Below, piece after piece: positions 6,985 through 14,935 of a stretch of 30,678 bases of DNA. Within the stretch, counting starts at the first letter, position 1, and every line of letters begins with the position of its first letter. The position numbers and the translations under genes are program-made. The stretch is from JAPLDB01 sp038230515 (GTDB lineage: Bacteria > Bacteroidota > Bacteroidia > AKYH767-A > 2013-40CM-41-45). The notes under the pieces are model-generated. The model saw only the letters and a program-made list of their open reading frames with translations, did not search any database and was not told where the DNA came from. The stretch spans positions 1 to 30,678 of the forward strand of contig JBBRND010000042.1 in the NCBI GenBank assembly GCA_038230515.1, given 5' to 3'.

Positions 6985-8319
6985 TTACCTCCTCATTCCC
7001 GGCATGGAGCGCATCATACTCTTCATCTGATCTTTGTTGCTGAACATCTTCATCATCTTGCGCATCTCATCAAATTGTTTCATCAACTTATTTACTTCTT
7101 GAATATTTGTTCCACTTCCGTTTGCGATGCGCTGCCGCCTGCTGCCGTTAATGAGTGCGGGGCTGTCGCGCTCCTTCAAGGTCATGCTGTGAATGATGGC
7201 TTCAATATTTTTAAATGAATCGTTGCTGATGTCAATGTCTTTCATTGCCTTTCCAACTCCTGGAATCATTCCCATCAGGTCTTTCATGTTGCCCATCTTT
7301 TTTATTTGCTGCAACTGCCCGAGAAAATCATTGAAGTTGAATTGATCTTTTGCAATTCTTTTCTGAATACGTTTTGATTCCTCTTCGTCAAATTGTTCCT
7401 GCGCGCGTTCAACAAGCGTAACAATATCTCCCATTCCGAGAATGCGGTCTGCCATCCGTTCAGGATAAAAAATATCAATCGCATCGAGCTTCTCTCCTGT
7501 GCCTACAAACTTGATTGGCTTGTTCACCACACTCTTGATTGAAAGTGCAGCACCACCGCGAGTATCACCATCAAGTTTTGTGAGAACAACTCCGTCAAAA
7601 TTCAGACGCTCATTAAATGTTTTTGCTGTGTTCACTGCATCCTGTCCCGTCATTGCATCAACTACAAACAAAATTTCATTTGGCTTCACTGCATTTTTAA
7701 TTGCAGCAATTTCATTCATCATCTCCTCGTCAATGGCAAGGCGACCGGCAGTATCAATGATAATGAGGTTGCAGTTGTTCGCTTTAGCGTATGCAATTCC
7801 GTTCTTAGCAATCTCAACAGGGTTTTTGTTCTCGGGTTCGGCATAAACAGGAACACCGATCTGTTCTCCCAATACTTTTAACTGATCAATGGCGGCAGGA
7901 CGATACACGTCACACGCGACAAGCAACGGAAGTTTTTGTTTTTTCGATTTTAGAAAGTTTGCCAGTTTTCCGGAGAGAGTTGTTTTACCTGAACCCTGCA
8001 AACCGCTCATCAAAATGATTGAAGGATTGCTGCTTATGTTGATGTCAACCTTTTCGCCTCCCATCAACAGCGCAAGTTCATCGTGCGCAATCTTGATCAT
8101 TAACTGACCCGGGGAAACGGCAGTGAGCACCTGCTGACCAAGCGCTTTTTCTTTTACAGTATCTGTAAAATGCTTTGCAACTTTAAAATTTACATCGGCA
8201 TCGAGAAGCGCTTTGCGCACTTCTTTCAATGATTCTGCAACATTGATCTCTGTAATCTTGCCTTGACCTTTGAGTATTTTAAAGGCACGGTCTAGTTTAT
8301 CGGATAAATTTTCAAACAT
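6985..8319 (-). CDS. ffh: Signal recognition particle protein (SRP54)
   Basis: 444 residues, the normal length. This GTPase binds SRP RNA and nascent signal sequences and docks with FtsY to deliver ribosomes to the membrane. An N-terminal helical domain (1-95) precedes the G domain: P-loop GLQGSGKTT (106-114), DVYRPAAIDQL, DTAGRL, TKLDGDTRGGAALS and GTGEKLDAID. The methionine-rich M domain follows from about 295, including the RNA-binding segment INGSRRQRIANGSGT and a terminal Met cluster (MMKMFSNKDQMKSMMRSMPGM). First gene of the ffh-folD-queE group. No SRP RNA gene is recognised in the window; FtsY is encoded at 15158. Confidence 0.97.
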   Translation of the reverse strand: MFENLSDKLDRAFKILKGQGKITEINVAESLKEVRKALLDADVNFKVAKHFTDTVKEKALGQQVLTAVSPGQLMIKIAHDELALLMGGEKVDINISSNPSIILMSGLQGSGKTTLSGKLANFLKSKKQKLPLLVACDVYRPAAIDQLKVLGEQIGVPVYAEPENKNPVEIAKNGIAYAKANNCNLIIIDTAGRLAIDEEMMNEIAAIKNAVKPNEILFVVDAMTGQDAVNTAKTFNERLNFDGVVLTKLDGDTRGGAALSIKSVVNKPIKFVGTGEKLDAIDIFYPERMADRILGMGDIVTLVERAQEQFDEEESKRIQKRIAKDQFNFNDFLGQLQQIKKMGNMKDLMGMIPGVGKAMKDIDISNDSFKNIEAIIHSMTLKERDSPALINGSRRQRIANGSGTNIQEVNKLMKQFDEMRKMMKMFSNKDQMKSMMRSMPGMRR

Positions 8320-8349
8320 GATTTTTTACTGTGATTTTCAAACGAGGCG

Positions 8350-8357
8350 CGAAGATA
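8350..8357 (-). promoter_or_regulatory. Possible -7 box for ffh (TATCTTCG)
   Basis: One mismatch from TAnnTTTG on the minus strand, 30 bases before the ffh start. It would make ffh independent of the upstream metallo-hydrolase gene. Confidence 0.3.
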
Positions 8358-8367
8358 AAAGGAAGAA

Positions 8368-8426
8368 GTTAATTAGTTGATTAAGTTAATTGGTTGATTG
8401 GAAAAACGGAAGTTAGTTAATCAACC
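8368..8426. repeat. AT-rich GTTAATT/GTTGATT repeat
   Basis: GTTAATTAGTTGATTAA is followed directly by GTTAATTGGTTGATTGG, then by a partner containing GTTAGTTAATCAAC that runs into the 3' end of the metallo-hydrolase gene. Same family as the repeats at 308, 14590 and 14851. Confidence 0.55.
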
Positions 8427-9184
8427 TCTAGTTGTAACCCATCATAAGCCAGCTTAATATTTTGCGGTAGTGAAGCATTCACTTCATCATGCTTACCAAT
8501 CTGGTGGCTCATGTGCACAAAGTATCCTTGCTCGGGAGAAAATTCTTTCATCAATGCGACTGCTTCATCGAGTGTAAAATGCGAAACGTGTTCTTCTTTT
8601 CTCAAAGCATTCAGCACAATAATTTTTGATCCGAGGATGAGTTTTTTTGAATCGTCAGCAATAAAATTGGCATCGGTTATGTAAGTAAAGTCACCAATGC
8701 GAAAACCGGTAACAGGCAAATGCAGGTGCATGACTTCGAAGGGAAGAAAATTTAAACCGATAAGTTGAAAGGGAATGCCGGGATGAATGGTATGAAGTTT
8801 TGCTTTCGGAATGCCGGGGTATTTTGAATCATTAAACACATAAAAGAAATCTCTCTTCAATGCTTCCTGCACCCGAAGCGTTGCATAAATATCCATATCA
8901 CGCTGTTGTAAATAATTAAATGCACGAATGTCGTCCATGCCGGCAATGTGGTCTTTGTGTTCGTGAGTGAAAATAACTGCTTCGAGTTGCTTTACATTTT
9001 CACGCAGCATCTGTTGTCGGAAATCGGGACCTGTATCCATCACGACATTCTTCGCATCATTCTCAATCATTATGGAAGTGCGCAGTCGTTTGTCTTTCGG
9101 ATTATCACTTTTACAAACTTCGCATTCGCAGCCAATCATCGGTACCCCTTGCGAAGTACCCGTGCCGAGAAAAGTGATTTTCAT
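8417..9184 (-). CDS. MBL-fold metallo-hydrolase (PhnP-like)
   Basis: 255 residues of the metallo-beta-lactamase fold. The zinc motif FTHEHKDHIAGMDD is present, preceded by FLGTGTSQGVPMIGCECEVCKSD, whose cysteine cluster is typical of the PhnP/phosphoribosyl-cyclic-phosphate phosphodiesterase branch, and followed by MHLHLPVTGFRIGDFTYITDAN and a late HMSHQIGKHDE. This supports a cytoplasmic phosphodiesterase, but no phosphonate (phn) genes are nearby, so the substrate is open. It follows a 96-residue gene by 26 bases and is probably co-transcribed with it. Confidence 0.85.
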   Translation of the reverse strand: MKITFLGTGTSQGVPMIGCECEVCKSDNPKDKRLRTSIMIENDAKNVVMDTGPDFRQQMLRENVKQLEAVIFTHEHKDHIAGMDDIRAFNYLQQRDMDIYATLRVQEALKRDFFYVFNDSKYPGIPKAKLHTIHPGIPFQLIGLNFLPFEVMHLHLPVTGFRIGDFTYITDANFIADDSKKLILGSKIIVLNALRKEEHVSHFTLDEAVALMKEFSPEQGYFVHMSHQIGKHDEVNASLPQNIKLAYDGLQLEVD

Positions 9185-9210
9185 TTTCAGGAAAAATAAA
9201 TGGGAAGGAA

Positions 9211-9501
9211 TCAGGAAGCAGTATTCTCAACGGGAGCAACCGTGAAGTCGCGGACTTCTTTCAGAAAAGTTTTTCTTTTGTCATCGAGTAATGATTCATC
9301 AAACTGAATTTTCTGCAAAGCATCAATTAAAAAGGTAACGCGCGCTTCAACCGGAGAAAACTTATTCAGCACTAAAAGTTTGCCACTTATCATTACGCAG
9401 CTTCCCGATTTGAAATTTCCTTTTTCATGCCTGATCGTGTATCCCGCAAGCGTGAACAGTTCTGTAAGTTTATCTAAACTGGTTTGAGTTAACTTCATCA
9501 T
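9211..9501 (-). CDS. Small conserved Bacteroidota protein, function unknown
   Basis: 96 residues from ATG 9501 (the next codon, 9498, is also ATG). No signal peptide or membrane segment. The sequence LDKLTELFTLAGYTIRHEKGNFKSGSC, then VLNKFSPVEARVTFLIDALQKI, resembles a short uncharacterised protein I associate with Bacteroidota genomes; I cannot name a family. A strong -7 box ends six bases before the ATG, so the message may be leaderless. It is first in a two-gene unit with the metallo-hydrolase. The frame also stays open to a TTG at 9510, but that would lie within the promoter. Confidence 0.75.
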   Translation of the reverse strand: MMKLTQTSLDKLTELFTLAGYTIRHEKGNFKSGSCVMISGKLLVLNKFSPVEARVTFLIDALQKIQFDESLLDDKRKTFLKEVRDFTVAPVENTAS

Positions 9502-9507
9502 AGCGCG

Positions 9508-9515
9508 CAAAGATA
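9508..9515 (-). promoter_or_regulatory. -7 promoter box (TATCTTTG), minus strand
   Basis: Exact TAnnTTTG match followed by C on the minus strand, six bases before the ATG of the 96-residue protein. It is paired back-to-back with the plus-strand box at 9541-9548. Confidence 0.6.
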
Positions 9516-9540
9516 ATGGAGCAGCCGTAAACCTCTTTTA

Positions 9541-9548
9541 TAAATTTG
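9541..9548 (+). promoter_or_regulatory. -7 promoter box (TAAATTTG) for the pnt operon
   Basis: Exact TAnnTTTG match followed by C, diverging from the minus-strand box 25 bases away. It predicts a leader of about 105 bases before the first pnt gene. Confidence 0.55.
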
Positions 9549-9659
9549 CAGGTTATTAACGATTGAATGTTAGAGGTAAACCCTTTGCTTGTCGTATCGA
9601 ACGGATTTCCTTTCTTTGCGCCTCTAAAAATTTTACCTGCGAAAAATTTACTTCAAAAC

Positions 9660-10790
9660 ATGAAGATTGCTGTTCCAAAAGAAACTAAAGAACGTGAAAG
9701 GCGAGTGGCACTCGTTCCTGAAACGGTTCGTACTTTAATTAAATCTGGGTTTGAAGTTTTAATGGAAACGAATGCCGGACTGAATTCTTATTTTGATGAT
9801 GCGAGTTACGTTGAAGCAGGAGCTCAACTAATTTCCGATAAAAAAGAATTGTATTCATCGGCAGATGTATTGCTGAAAGTGAACGCACCTTCTGCTGAGG
9901 AAATAAGCTGGATGAAACCGGAAGCGATTTTGATTTCGTTCATGTTTGCCGGTACTAACCCTGCGCTGGTTGAAGCGTGCGTGAAGCAAGGCATCAATGC
10001 CTTTTCGATGGATGCAATACCAAGAATTTCTCGTGCTCAAAAAATGGATGTGCTTAGTTCGCAGGCAAACCTTGCGGGATACAAAGCTGTTATCATTGGT
10101 GCTGCCGCTCTTGGAAAAATATTTCCGTTGCTGATGACTGCTGCAGGAACAATTAAGCCGGCAAAAGTTGTAATTATGGGAGCGGGCGTGGCGGGACTTC
10201 AGGCAATTGCAACTGCAAAAAGATTGGGAGCCATTGTTGAAGTGAGTGACATTCGTCCTGAAACAAAAGAGCAAGTGCAATCGCTCGGAGGAAAATTTAT
10301 TACTGTTGAAGGAGATTCTTCCATCAAGGTTGAAGGCGGTTATGTGAAAGGTGTGAGCGAAGAATTTTTGAAGAAGCAACAGGAAGTAATTACAAAGCAT
10401 GTTTCAGAAGCTGATCTTGTTATTACTACTGCATTGATTCCCGGAAAGAAAGCTCCGGTGCTTATTACCGAAGACATGGTGAAGAAAATGAAACGCGGTT
10501 CGGTGATTGTTGACATGGCTGTAGAGCAAGGCGGCAATTGTCCGTTGAGTGAGATGAATAAAACAGTTGAGAAAAACGGAGTAATTATTATTGGTGAATC
10601 AAACATTCCGAGTTTGCTTCCGCTGAATGCAAGCGAACTTTACGCAAAAAATATTATTACGTTCCTGATGCATCTTGCAACCAAGGACGGATTCAAGTGG
10701 GAGATGGATGAAGAAATTACAAAAGGCTCTCTCATCGTTTACAAGGGACAAGCCGTTCATCCTTCCGTTTCAAAACCTGTTGCAGTTTAA
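9660..10790 (+). CDS. pntA: NAD(P) transhydrogenase subunit alpha, part 1
   Basis: 376 residues from ATG 9660, where the family sequence begins (MKIAVPKETKERERRVALVPETV); the open frame from 9567 adds 31 unlike residues. This is the soluble NAD(H)-binding domain I. Visible: DVLLKVNAPS, the SQANLAGYKAV segment, the Rossmann loop VVIMGAGVAGLQAIATAKRLGA with the acid after it (VEVSDIRPE), and GSVIVDMAVEQGGN. Alanine dehydrogenase shares the fold, but the next gene encodes the membrane part of the alpha subunit and pntB follows, which settles the identity. The enzyme couples hydride transfer between NADH and NADP to proton movement. Confidence 0.95.
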   Translation: MKIAVPKETKERERRVALVPETVRTLIKSGFEVLMETNAGLNSYFDDASYVEAGAQLISDKKELYSSADVLLKVNAPSAEEISWMKPEAILISFMFAGTNPALVEACVKQGINAFSMDAIPRISRAQKMDVLSSQANLAGYKAVIIGAAALGKIFPLLMTAAGTIKPAKVVIMGAGVAGLQAIATAKRLGAIVEVSDIRPETKEQVQSLGGKFITVEGDSSIKVEGGYVKGVSEEFLKKQQEVITKHVSEADLVITTALIPGKKAPVLITEDMVKKMKRGSVIVDMAVEQGGNCPLSEMNKTVEKNGVIIIGESNIPSLLPLNASELYAKNIITFLMHLATKDGFKWEMDEEITKGSLIVYKGQAVHPSVSKPVAV

Positions 10791-10808
10791 ATTCCTATTC
10801 AAAAGCTT

Positions 10809-11117
10809 ATGGAACAAGTTCTCTTTTTTCTTCACGACAACATTGAGATGCTTTACATTGTTATTCTCTCGGTGTTCGTGGGAATTGAAGTAATCGGCAG
10901 AGTACCTTCTGTGCTTCACACACCATTGATGTCAGGAGCAAATGCAATTCACGGTGTGGTAATCATTGGCTCCATCATTGTAATGCTCAACACGCGCGCA
11001 GATAATTATATGCTGCTCGCTCTTGGTTTCATTGCAGTGCTGCTTGGAACACTAAATGTAGTTGGCGGGTTTGTTGTTACAGACAGGATGTTGGAAATGT
11101 TTAAGAAGAAAAAATAA
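10809..11117 (+). CDS. NAD(P) transhydrogenase subunit alpha, part 2 (membrane)
   Basis: 102 residues, the split-off membrane piece of the alpha subunit. Three hydrophobic segments are seen (about 14-30, 48-62 and 68-90). Family residues are present: FVGIEVIGRVPSVLHTPLMSGANAIHGVVIIGSI and LGTLNVVGGFVVTDRMLEMF. It starts 18 bases after part 1, so the two are co-transcribed, giving the three-polypeptide form of the enzyme. The natural partner pntB does not follow directly: a four-helix-bundle gene lies between. Confidence 0.95.
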   Translation: MEQVLFFLHDNIEMLYIVILSVFVGIEVIGRVPSVLHTPLMSGANAIHGVVIIGSIIVMLNTRADNYMLLALGFIAVLLGTLNVVGGFVVTDRMLEMFKKKK

Positions 11118-11126
11118 AATAAAGGG

Positions 11127-11174
11127 AATCTCGAATTCTAAATTCCGAATTTCGAAATAATAAAATCAAATAAG
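11127..11174. repeat. Left inverted repeat of the four-helix-bundle cassette
   Basis: About 48 bp containing TCGAATTCTAAATTCCGAAT and TTTCGAAATAATAAAATC. Read against the reverse complement of 11560-11607 it matches at roughly three quarters of positions, with a block of eleven identical bases (CGAATTTCGAA). It begins nine bases after the stop of the preceding pnt gene. Confidence 0.6.
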
Positions 11175-11201
11175 ACAAAATATTAAACAAGAAAAGTTAG
11201 A

Positions 11202-11549
11202 ATGCCTGCTTATGATTTAGAAGAACGAACTCTTCAATTCGCAATTGCAGTAAGGAAGTTTACAAAGAAATTGCCAAGGACAATTGAGAATAACGAAGAT
11301 ATTAAACAGTTGACAAGAGCTGCGGGATCGGTAGGTGCTAATTATATTGAAGCAAACGAAAATCTTGGAGAGAAGGATAAAAAGATGAAGATAAAAATAA
11401 GTAGGAAGGAGTCAAAAGAAGCACGTTTTTTTGCACGACTTGTTGATGCAGCTGATAATTCAATTCTTAATGAGGAGCGGGAAAAAATTATAAAAGAAGC
11501 AACCGAGTTGATGAATATATTCGGTGCTATTCTCAAAAAGATAGAGTGA
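11202..11549 (+). CDS. Four-helix-bundle protein (23S rRNA IVP family)
   Basis: 115 residues, highly charged, all-helical in appearance. It fits the four-helix-bundle family best known from intervening sequences in 23S rRNA: LEERTLQFAIAVRKFTKKLP, the signature QLTRAAGSVGANYIEANE, KIKISRKESKEARFFARLV and a final long helix. Its biochemical role is unknown; related bundles include the Avd accessory protein of diversity-generating retroelements. It is bounded by inverted repeats and separates pntA part 2 from pntB, so it looks inserted rather than functionally linked. No rRNA gene or reverse transcriptase is nearby. Confidence 0.88.
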   Translation: MPAYDLEERTLQFAIAVRKFTKKLPRTIENNEDIKQLTRAAGSVGANYIEANENLGEKDKKMKIKISRKESKEARFFARLVDAADNSILNEEREKIIKEATELMNIFGAILKKIE

Positions 11550-11559
11550 TTTTATATTT

Positions 11560-11607
11560 CTTATTAAATATTTATTCGAAATTCGAGATTTGATATTCGA
11601 AATTATT
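11560..11607. repeat. Right inverted repeat of the four-helix-bundle cassette
   Basis: Contains TATTCGAAATTCGAGATTTG and ATATTCGAAATTATT, pairing with the left arm at 11127-11174. It runs up to the base before the pntB ATG, so it supplies the whole region where a ribosome-binding site would sit. Confidence 0.6.
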
Positions 11608-13092
11608 ATGATTAACCAATACATCCTCGATATATTTTACCTCATCGGCTCCGTCACCTTCGTGCTTGGCTTGAAGATGCTGAGTCATCCTGAAACGGCT
11701 CGCAAAGGAAATCTTGTTGCGGCAGCGGGAATGTTCATTGCCATTATCGGCACGATCTTTTTATACGACAGCAGCGAACCAAACATTCATACTTCGCGCG
11801 AACCAATAAAATTGTTTTTCATTTTTGCAGGTATTGCAATCGGAACAATCGTTGGTTGGAAAACTGCCAAGAAGGTTGCAATGACCAAGATGCCGGAGCT
11901 TGTTTCGCTTTTCAACGGAATGGGTGGTGCATGTGCGGCTCTTATTTCTCTCATTGAATATTATCACCTAACAAATCCTGAAGTTGCTCATCATGACAGC
12001 GTATTGAGCGGCATGCTTGTGTCGCTTGTTGATTCTGCAATGCCTTCAACCCAAATCGGAAAGTACATCACGATTACCCTTGGATTAATTATCGGCAGTG
12101 TGTCATTTGCAGGAAGCATCATGGCTTTCATGAAACTGAATGGCACGCTTAGAAAATCCATTCGCCTTCCTAAGTACAATATTCTGAACACGATTTTGAT
12201 GTTCATCACGTTTGGATTTGCAATTTACCTTTGCATAGCCCGTCCTGATAATTATTTTCTCATCTTTATTCTTTTTGCACTTGCGCTTTTATATGGAGTA
12301 ATGTTTGTTATTCCGATTGGTGGTGCAGATATGCCTGTTGTAATTTCTTTGCTCAATTCATTCACCGGAGTTGCCGCAGCGATGGGTGGCTTTCTTTATC
12401 ACAACCAAGTGATGCTTACTGGCGGTATTCTTGTTGGCTCTGCGGGAACATTGCTTACCGTTGTAATGTGCAAAGCGATGAACCGCCCTCTGTTTAATGT
12501 AATGTTCGGTGCGTTTGGTGAAGGGGCTGTTGCTGCTTCTGCAAATACAAGTGCTAAAGGAACTATCAAAGATATTTCCATCAGCGATGCGGCTGTGCTG
12601 ATGAACTATTCCAAGAAAGTAATTATTGTTCCTGGTTACGGTTTGGCAGTTGCGCAGGCACAACATGTTATTCATGAACTGGAACATATACTTGAAGAGC
12701 GCGGAGTGGAAGTAAAGTATGCTATTCATCCTGTTGCAGGGCGTATGCCAGGACACATGAACGTGCTGCTTGCAGAAAGTAATGTGGCGTATGAAAAACT
12801 TTCGGAGATGGAAGAAGTAAATCCTGAGTTTGCAAACACAGATGTTGTATTGGTAGTAGGTGCAAACGATGTGGTGAACCCTGCCGCGAAGACAGATCCG
12901 TCTTCTCCTATTTATGGAATGCCCATACTTGATGTGGAGAGCGCACATCATATCATTGTAAACAAGCGAAGTATGAATGCAGGTTATGCCGGTATTGAGA
13001 ATGAGCTTTTCTATAATCCCAAAACAAGCATGCTTTTCGGTGATGCGAAAGATGCACTTACTAAATTGGTGAGTGAGTTGAAAACCATGTAG
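11608..13092 (+). CDS. pntB: NAD(P) transhydrogenase subunit beta
   Basis: 494 residues from ATG 11608 (MINQYILDIFYLIGSVTFVLGLKML); the frame open from 11590 adds six residues from the inverted repeat and is unlikely to be used. About eight or nine membrane segments fill residues 5-265 (VSLFNGMGGACAALISLIEYY, ADMPVVISLLNSFTGVAAAMGGF). The NADP-binding domain III follows: VIIVPGYGLAVAQAQHVIHEL, VKYAIHPVAGRMPGHMNVLLAE, VLVVGANDVVNPAA, and RSMNAGYAGIENELF near the end. It completes the proton-translocating transhydrogenase encoded just upstream. The inverted repeat abutting its start suggests altered translation or a separate promoter. Confidence 0.96.
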   Translation: MINQYILDIFYLIGSVTFVLGLKMLSHPETARKGNLVAAAGMFIAIIGTIFLYDSSEPNIHTSREPIKLFFIFAGIAIGTIVGWKTAKKVAMTKMPELVSLFNGMGGACAALISLIEYYHLTNPEVAHHDSVLSGMLVSLVDSAMPSTQIGKYITITLGLIIGSVSFAGSIMAFMKLNGTLRKSIRLPKYNILNTILMFITFGFAIYLCIARPDNYFLIFILFALALLYGVMFVIPIGGADMPVVISLLNSFTGVAAAMGGFLYHNQVMLTGGILVGSAGTLLTVVMCKAMNRPLFNVMFGAFGEGAVAASANTSAKGTIKDISISDAAVLMNYSKKVIIVPGYGLAVAQAQHVIHELEHILEERGVEVKYAIHPVAGRMPGHMNVLLAESNVAYEKLSEMEEVNPEFANTDVVLVVGANDVVNPAAKTDPSSPIYGMPILDVESAHHIIVNKRSMNAGYAGIENELFYNPKTSMLFGDAKDALTKLVSELKTM

Positions 13093-13125
13093 ATTTCTTT
13101 TCTTTGAGTAACTAGCCATTTTTCA

Positions 13126-14523
13126 ATGAGAAATATCTCTCTTGTTTTACTTCTTCTCATTCAATGTGCATTTGCGCAGGAAGTAAAAAATTATCGTTAC
13201 GATACTGATCTTCTCACAAAGGAATTTCATAAAGGAAGAAGAGAAGCGCTGCGCGAGAAGATGCCTGATAATTCTGCGGCTGTTGTTTTTGCAAATCCTG
13301 AACGCAGTTATAGCAACGATAACGATTATCAATATCATCAATCACCTAACTTTTATTACTTAACAGGTTTCATTGAGCCGAACTCAATGCTGATTATTTT
13401 TAAGACCGCGCAAACCCTCAATGGAATTTCTTCTGATGAATTTCTTTTTGTTCCGGATAAAGATCCGTCAAGAGAAGTATGGACCGGACGCAGAGCAGGG
13501 AAGGAAGGAACTAAAGCTGTAACAGGAATTACCGGAGTTTTTCTAGCATCTGAATTTGATTCACTGCAAGTTGATTTCGCGAAGTTTGATAAACTCTGGT
13601 ACAGTATTCCGAAAGGAGCAGTAGATGATAAATCGGCAACCGATGATCTCTATGATCTCACCGAATCATTCAAAAAGAAATCTAGTTATCCTGCTTCAAA
13701 CGGTGACTTGCGCGGGTTGAGTTCTGCAATGGCTGAGCTGCGTGAAATAAAACAGCCGGAAGAAATTGTGCTGATGAAAAAAGTAGTAAGCATGAGTTGC
13801 GAAGGTCACAATGAAATTATGCGTGCACTTGCTCCGGGTATGCATGAGTACGATGCACAGGCAATCGGTGAATATGTTTTTAAACGTAACGGTGCGGAGT
13901 ATGTGGGCTACGGAAGCATTTGCGGTGGCGGAGAGAACTCCTGCATTCTTCATTACGAATCGAACCGAAGACCGCTTGCTGCCGGAGATATTCAACTTAA
14001 TGATATGGGCGCGGAATATCATGGCTATTCGGCTGATGTAACGCGCACCATTCCGGTGAACGGAAAATTTTCCCCTGAACAAAAACAGATTTATGAACTC
14101 GTGTACAAAGCACAGCAAGCGGGATTCGAAGTTTGTCTTCCCGGAAATGATTTTAATTCGGCACACAAAGCTGCTGTTGAAATAATCGGAAAGGGTTTGG
14201 TTGATCTCGGCATCATTAAAGAGGCGAAGGACTTCAGGAAATATTTTATTCACGGCACTTCTCATGGACTTGGCTTGGATGTTCATGATGCTGGCACCAT
14301 GGGAAAACTGAGAGCCGGAGTAATCCTCACAGTTGAGCCGGGCATCTACATTCCCGAAGGCAGCCCTTGCGATCCGAAATGGTGGAACATCGGGGTTCGT
14401 ATTGAGGATGATATTCTCGTTACAGAGAAGGGGTATGAGAATCTTTCCGCTTCAAGCCCCCGCACTGTGGAAGCCATTGAAGCAATGATGAAGGACAAAC
14501 CGCTATTCATCAAAGAAAAGTAA
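13126..14523 (+). CDS. Exported aminopeptidase P family metallopeptidase
   Basis: 465 residues with a signal peptide (about 1-18, ending CAFA then QE). M24 peptidases of this kind remove an N-terminal residue preceding proline. All five metal ligands are present: D293 and D304 (LNDMGAEYHGYSADVTRT), H380 (HGTSHGLGLDVHD), E404 (VEPGIYIPEG) and E427 (VRIEDDILVT). The creatinase-like N-terminal domain (SPNFYYLTGFIEPNSMLII) is also visible. The signal peptide places it in the periplasm or at the surface, where it would trim peptides for uptake. It starts 33 bases after pntB with no clear box between, so read-through from the pnt operon is possible. Confidence 0.93.
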   Translation: MRNISLVLLLLIQCAFAQEVKNYRYDTDLLTKEFHKGRREALREKMPDNSAAVVFANPERSYSNDNDYQYHQSPNFYYLTGFIEPNSMLIIFKTAQTLNGISSDEFLFVPDKDPSREVWTGRRAGKEGTKAVTGITGVFLASEFDSLQVDFAKFDKLWYSIPKGAVDDKSATDDLYDLTESFKKKSSYPASNGDLRGLSSAMAELREIKQPEEIVLMKKVVSMSCEGHNEIMRALAPGMHEYDAQAIGEYVFKRNGAEYVGYGSICGGGENSCILHYESNRRPLAAGDIQLNDMGAEYHGYSADVTRTIPVNGKFSPEQKQIYELVYKAQQAGFEVCLPGNDFNSAHKAAVEIIGKGLVDLGIIKEAKDFRKYFIHGTSHGLGLDVHDAGTMGKLRAGVILTVEPGIYIPEGSPCDPKWWNIGVRIEDDILVTEKGYENLSASSPRTVEAIEAMMKDKPLFIKEK

Positions 14524-14553
14524 GGCATCTATTTTCAGAATTAAAAATTATTC

Positions 14554-14561
14554 TATATTTG
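14554..14561 (+). promoter_or_regulatory. -7 promoter box (TATATTTG) for rpmG
   Basis: Exact TAnnTTTG match followed by C, 106 bases before rpmG. The predicted leader contains the inverted repeat 14590-14643. Confidence 0.6.
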
Positions 14562-14589
14562 CACCCCCGATTTTGGGAATTGGTGAAAG

Positions 14590-14643
14590 GGTAATTGTGT
14601 TAATTAGTAAAACCGCTTTCCCAAACCAATTACCTCAATTACC
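14590..14643. repeat. AT-rich inverted repeat in the rpmG leader
   Basis: Arms 14590-14608 (GGTAATTGTGTTAATTAGT) and 14625-14643 pair at 16 of 19 positions. It belongs to the same dispersed family as 308, 8368 and 14851, and would form a stem in the 5' leader of the rpmG transcript. Confidence 0.6.
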
Positions 14644-14667
14644 ATAATCAACTAATTACCAACTAAA

Positions 14668-14850
14668 ATGGCAAAGAAAGGCGCAAGAATTCAGGTGATT
14701 CTCGAATGTACAGAGCATAAAGCGAGCGGAAAGCCCGGCACTTCGCGGTACATTACAACAAAGAATAAAAAAGTAACAACAGAGCGTTTGGAGTTGAAGA
14801 AATACAACCCGATTCTTAAAAGGATGACGCTGCATAAAGAAATTAAATAA
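14668..14850 (+). CDS. rpmG: 50S ribosomal protein L33
   Basis: 60 residues, the usual length. Sequence MAKKGARIQVILECTEHK, then SRYITTKNKKVTTERLELKKYNP and a basic end, is the L33 pattern. Of the zinc-type cysteines only one is present, so it is the cysteine-poor form. In Bacteroidota rpmG is usually followed by a DUF4295 gene and ftsY, as here, and often preceded by rpmB; L28 is not encoded in the upstream gap. Confidence 0.95.
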   Translation: MAKKGARIQVILECTEHKASGKPGTSRYITTKNKKVTTERLELKKYNPILKRMTLHKEIK

Positions 14851-14926
14851 GTCAACTTGTTGATTAAGTCAATTTGTTGATTTGGTTTTACCAATTAACT
14901 CAATGAACTTAATTAACCCAATTAAC
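14851..14926. repeat. AT-rich inverted repeat between rpmG and the DUF4295 gene
   Basis: Arms 14851-14886 and 14890-14926 pair imperfectly over about 35 bases with a three-base loop, making a long hairpin that fills almost the whole gap. It uses the GTTGATTAAGT/AATTAACTC vocabulary of the family. Confidence 0.6.
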
Positions 14927-14935
14927 TAAAAGCAA

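Noticed and set aside
9660..10790. Alanine dehydrogenase
   Set aside because: Same fold, but the following membrane subunit and pntB identify it as transhydrogenase domain I.
11202..11549. Diversity-generating retroelement accessory gene (Avd)
   Set aside because: The four-helix-bundle fold is similar, but no reverse transcriptase, template repeat or variable repeat is present.
12358..13119. 253-codon minus-strand open frame opposite pntB
   Set aside because: It is antisense to the conserved NADP-binding part of pntB and has no recognisable protein features.
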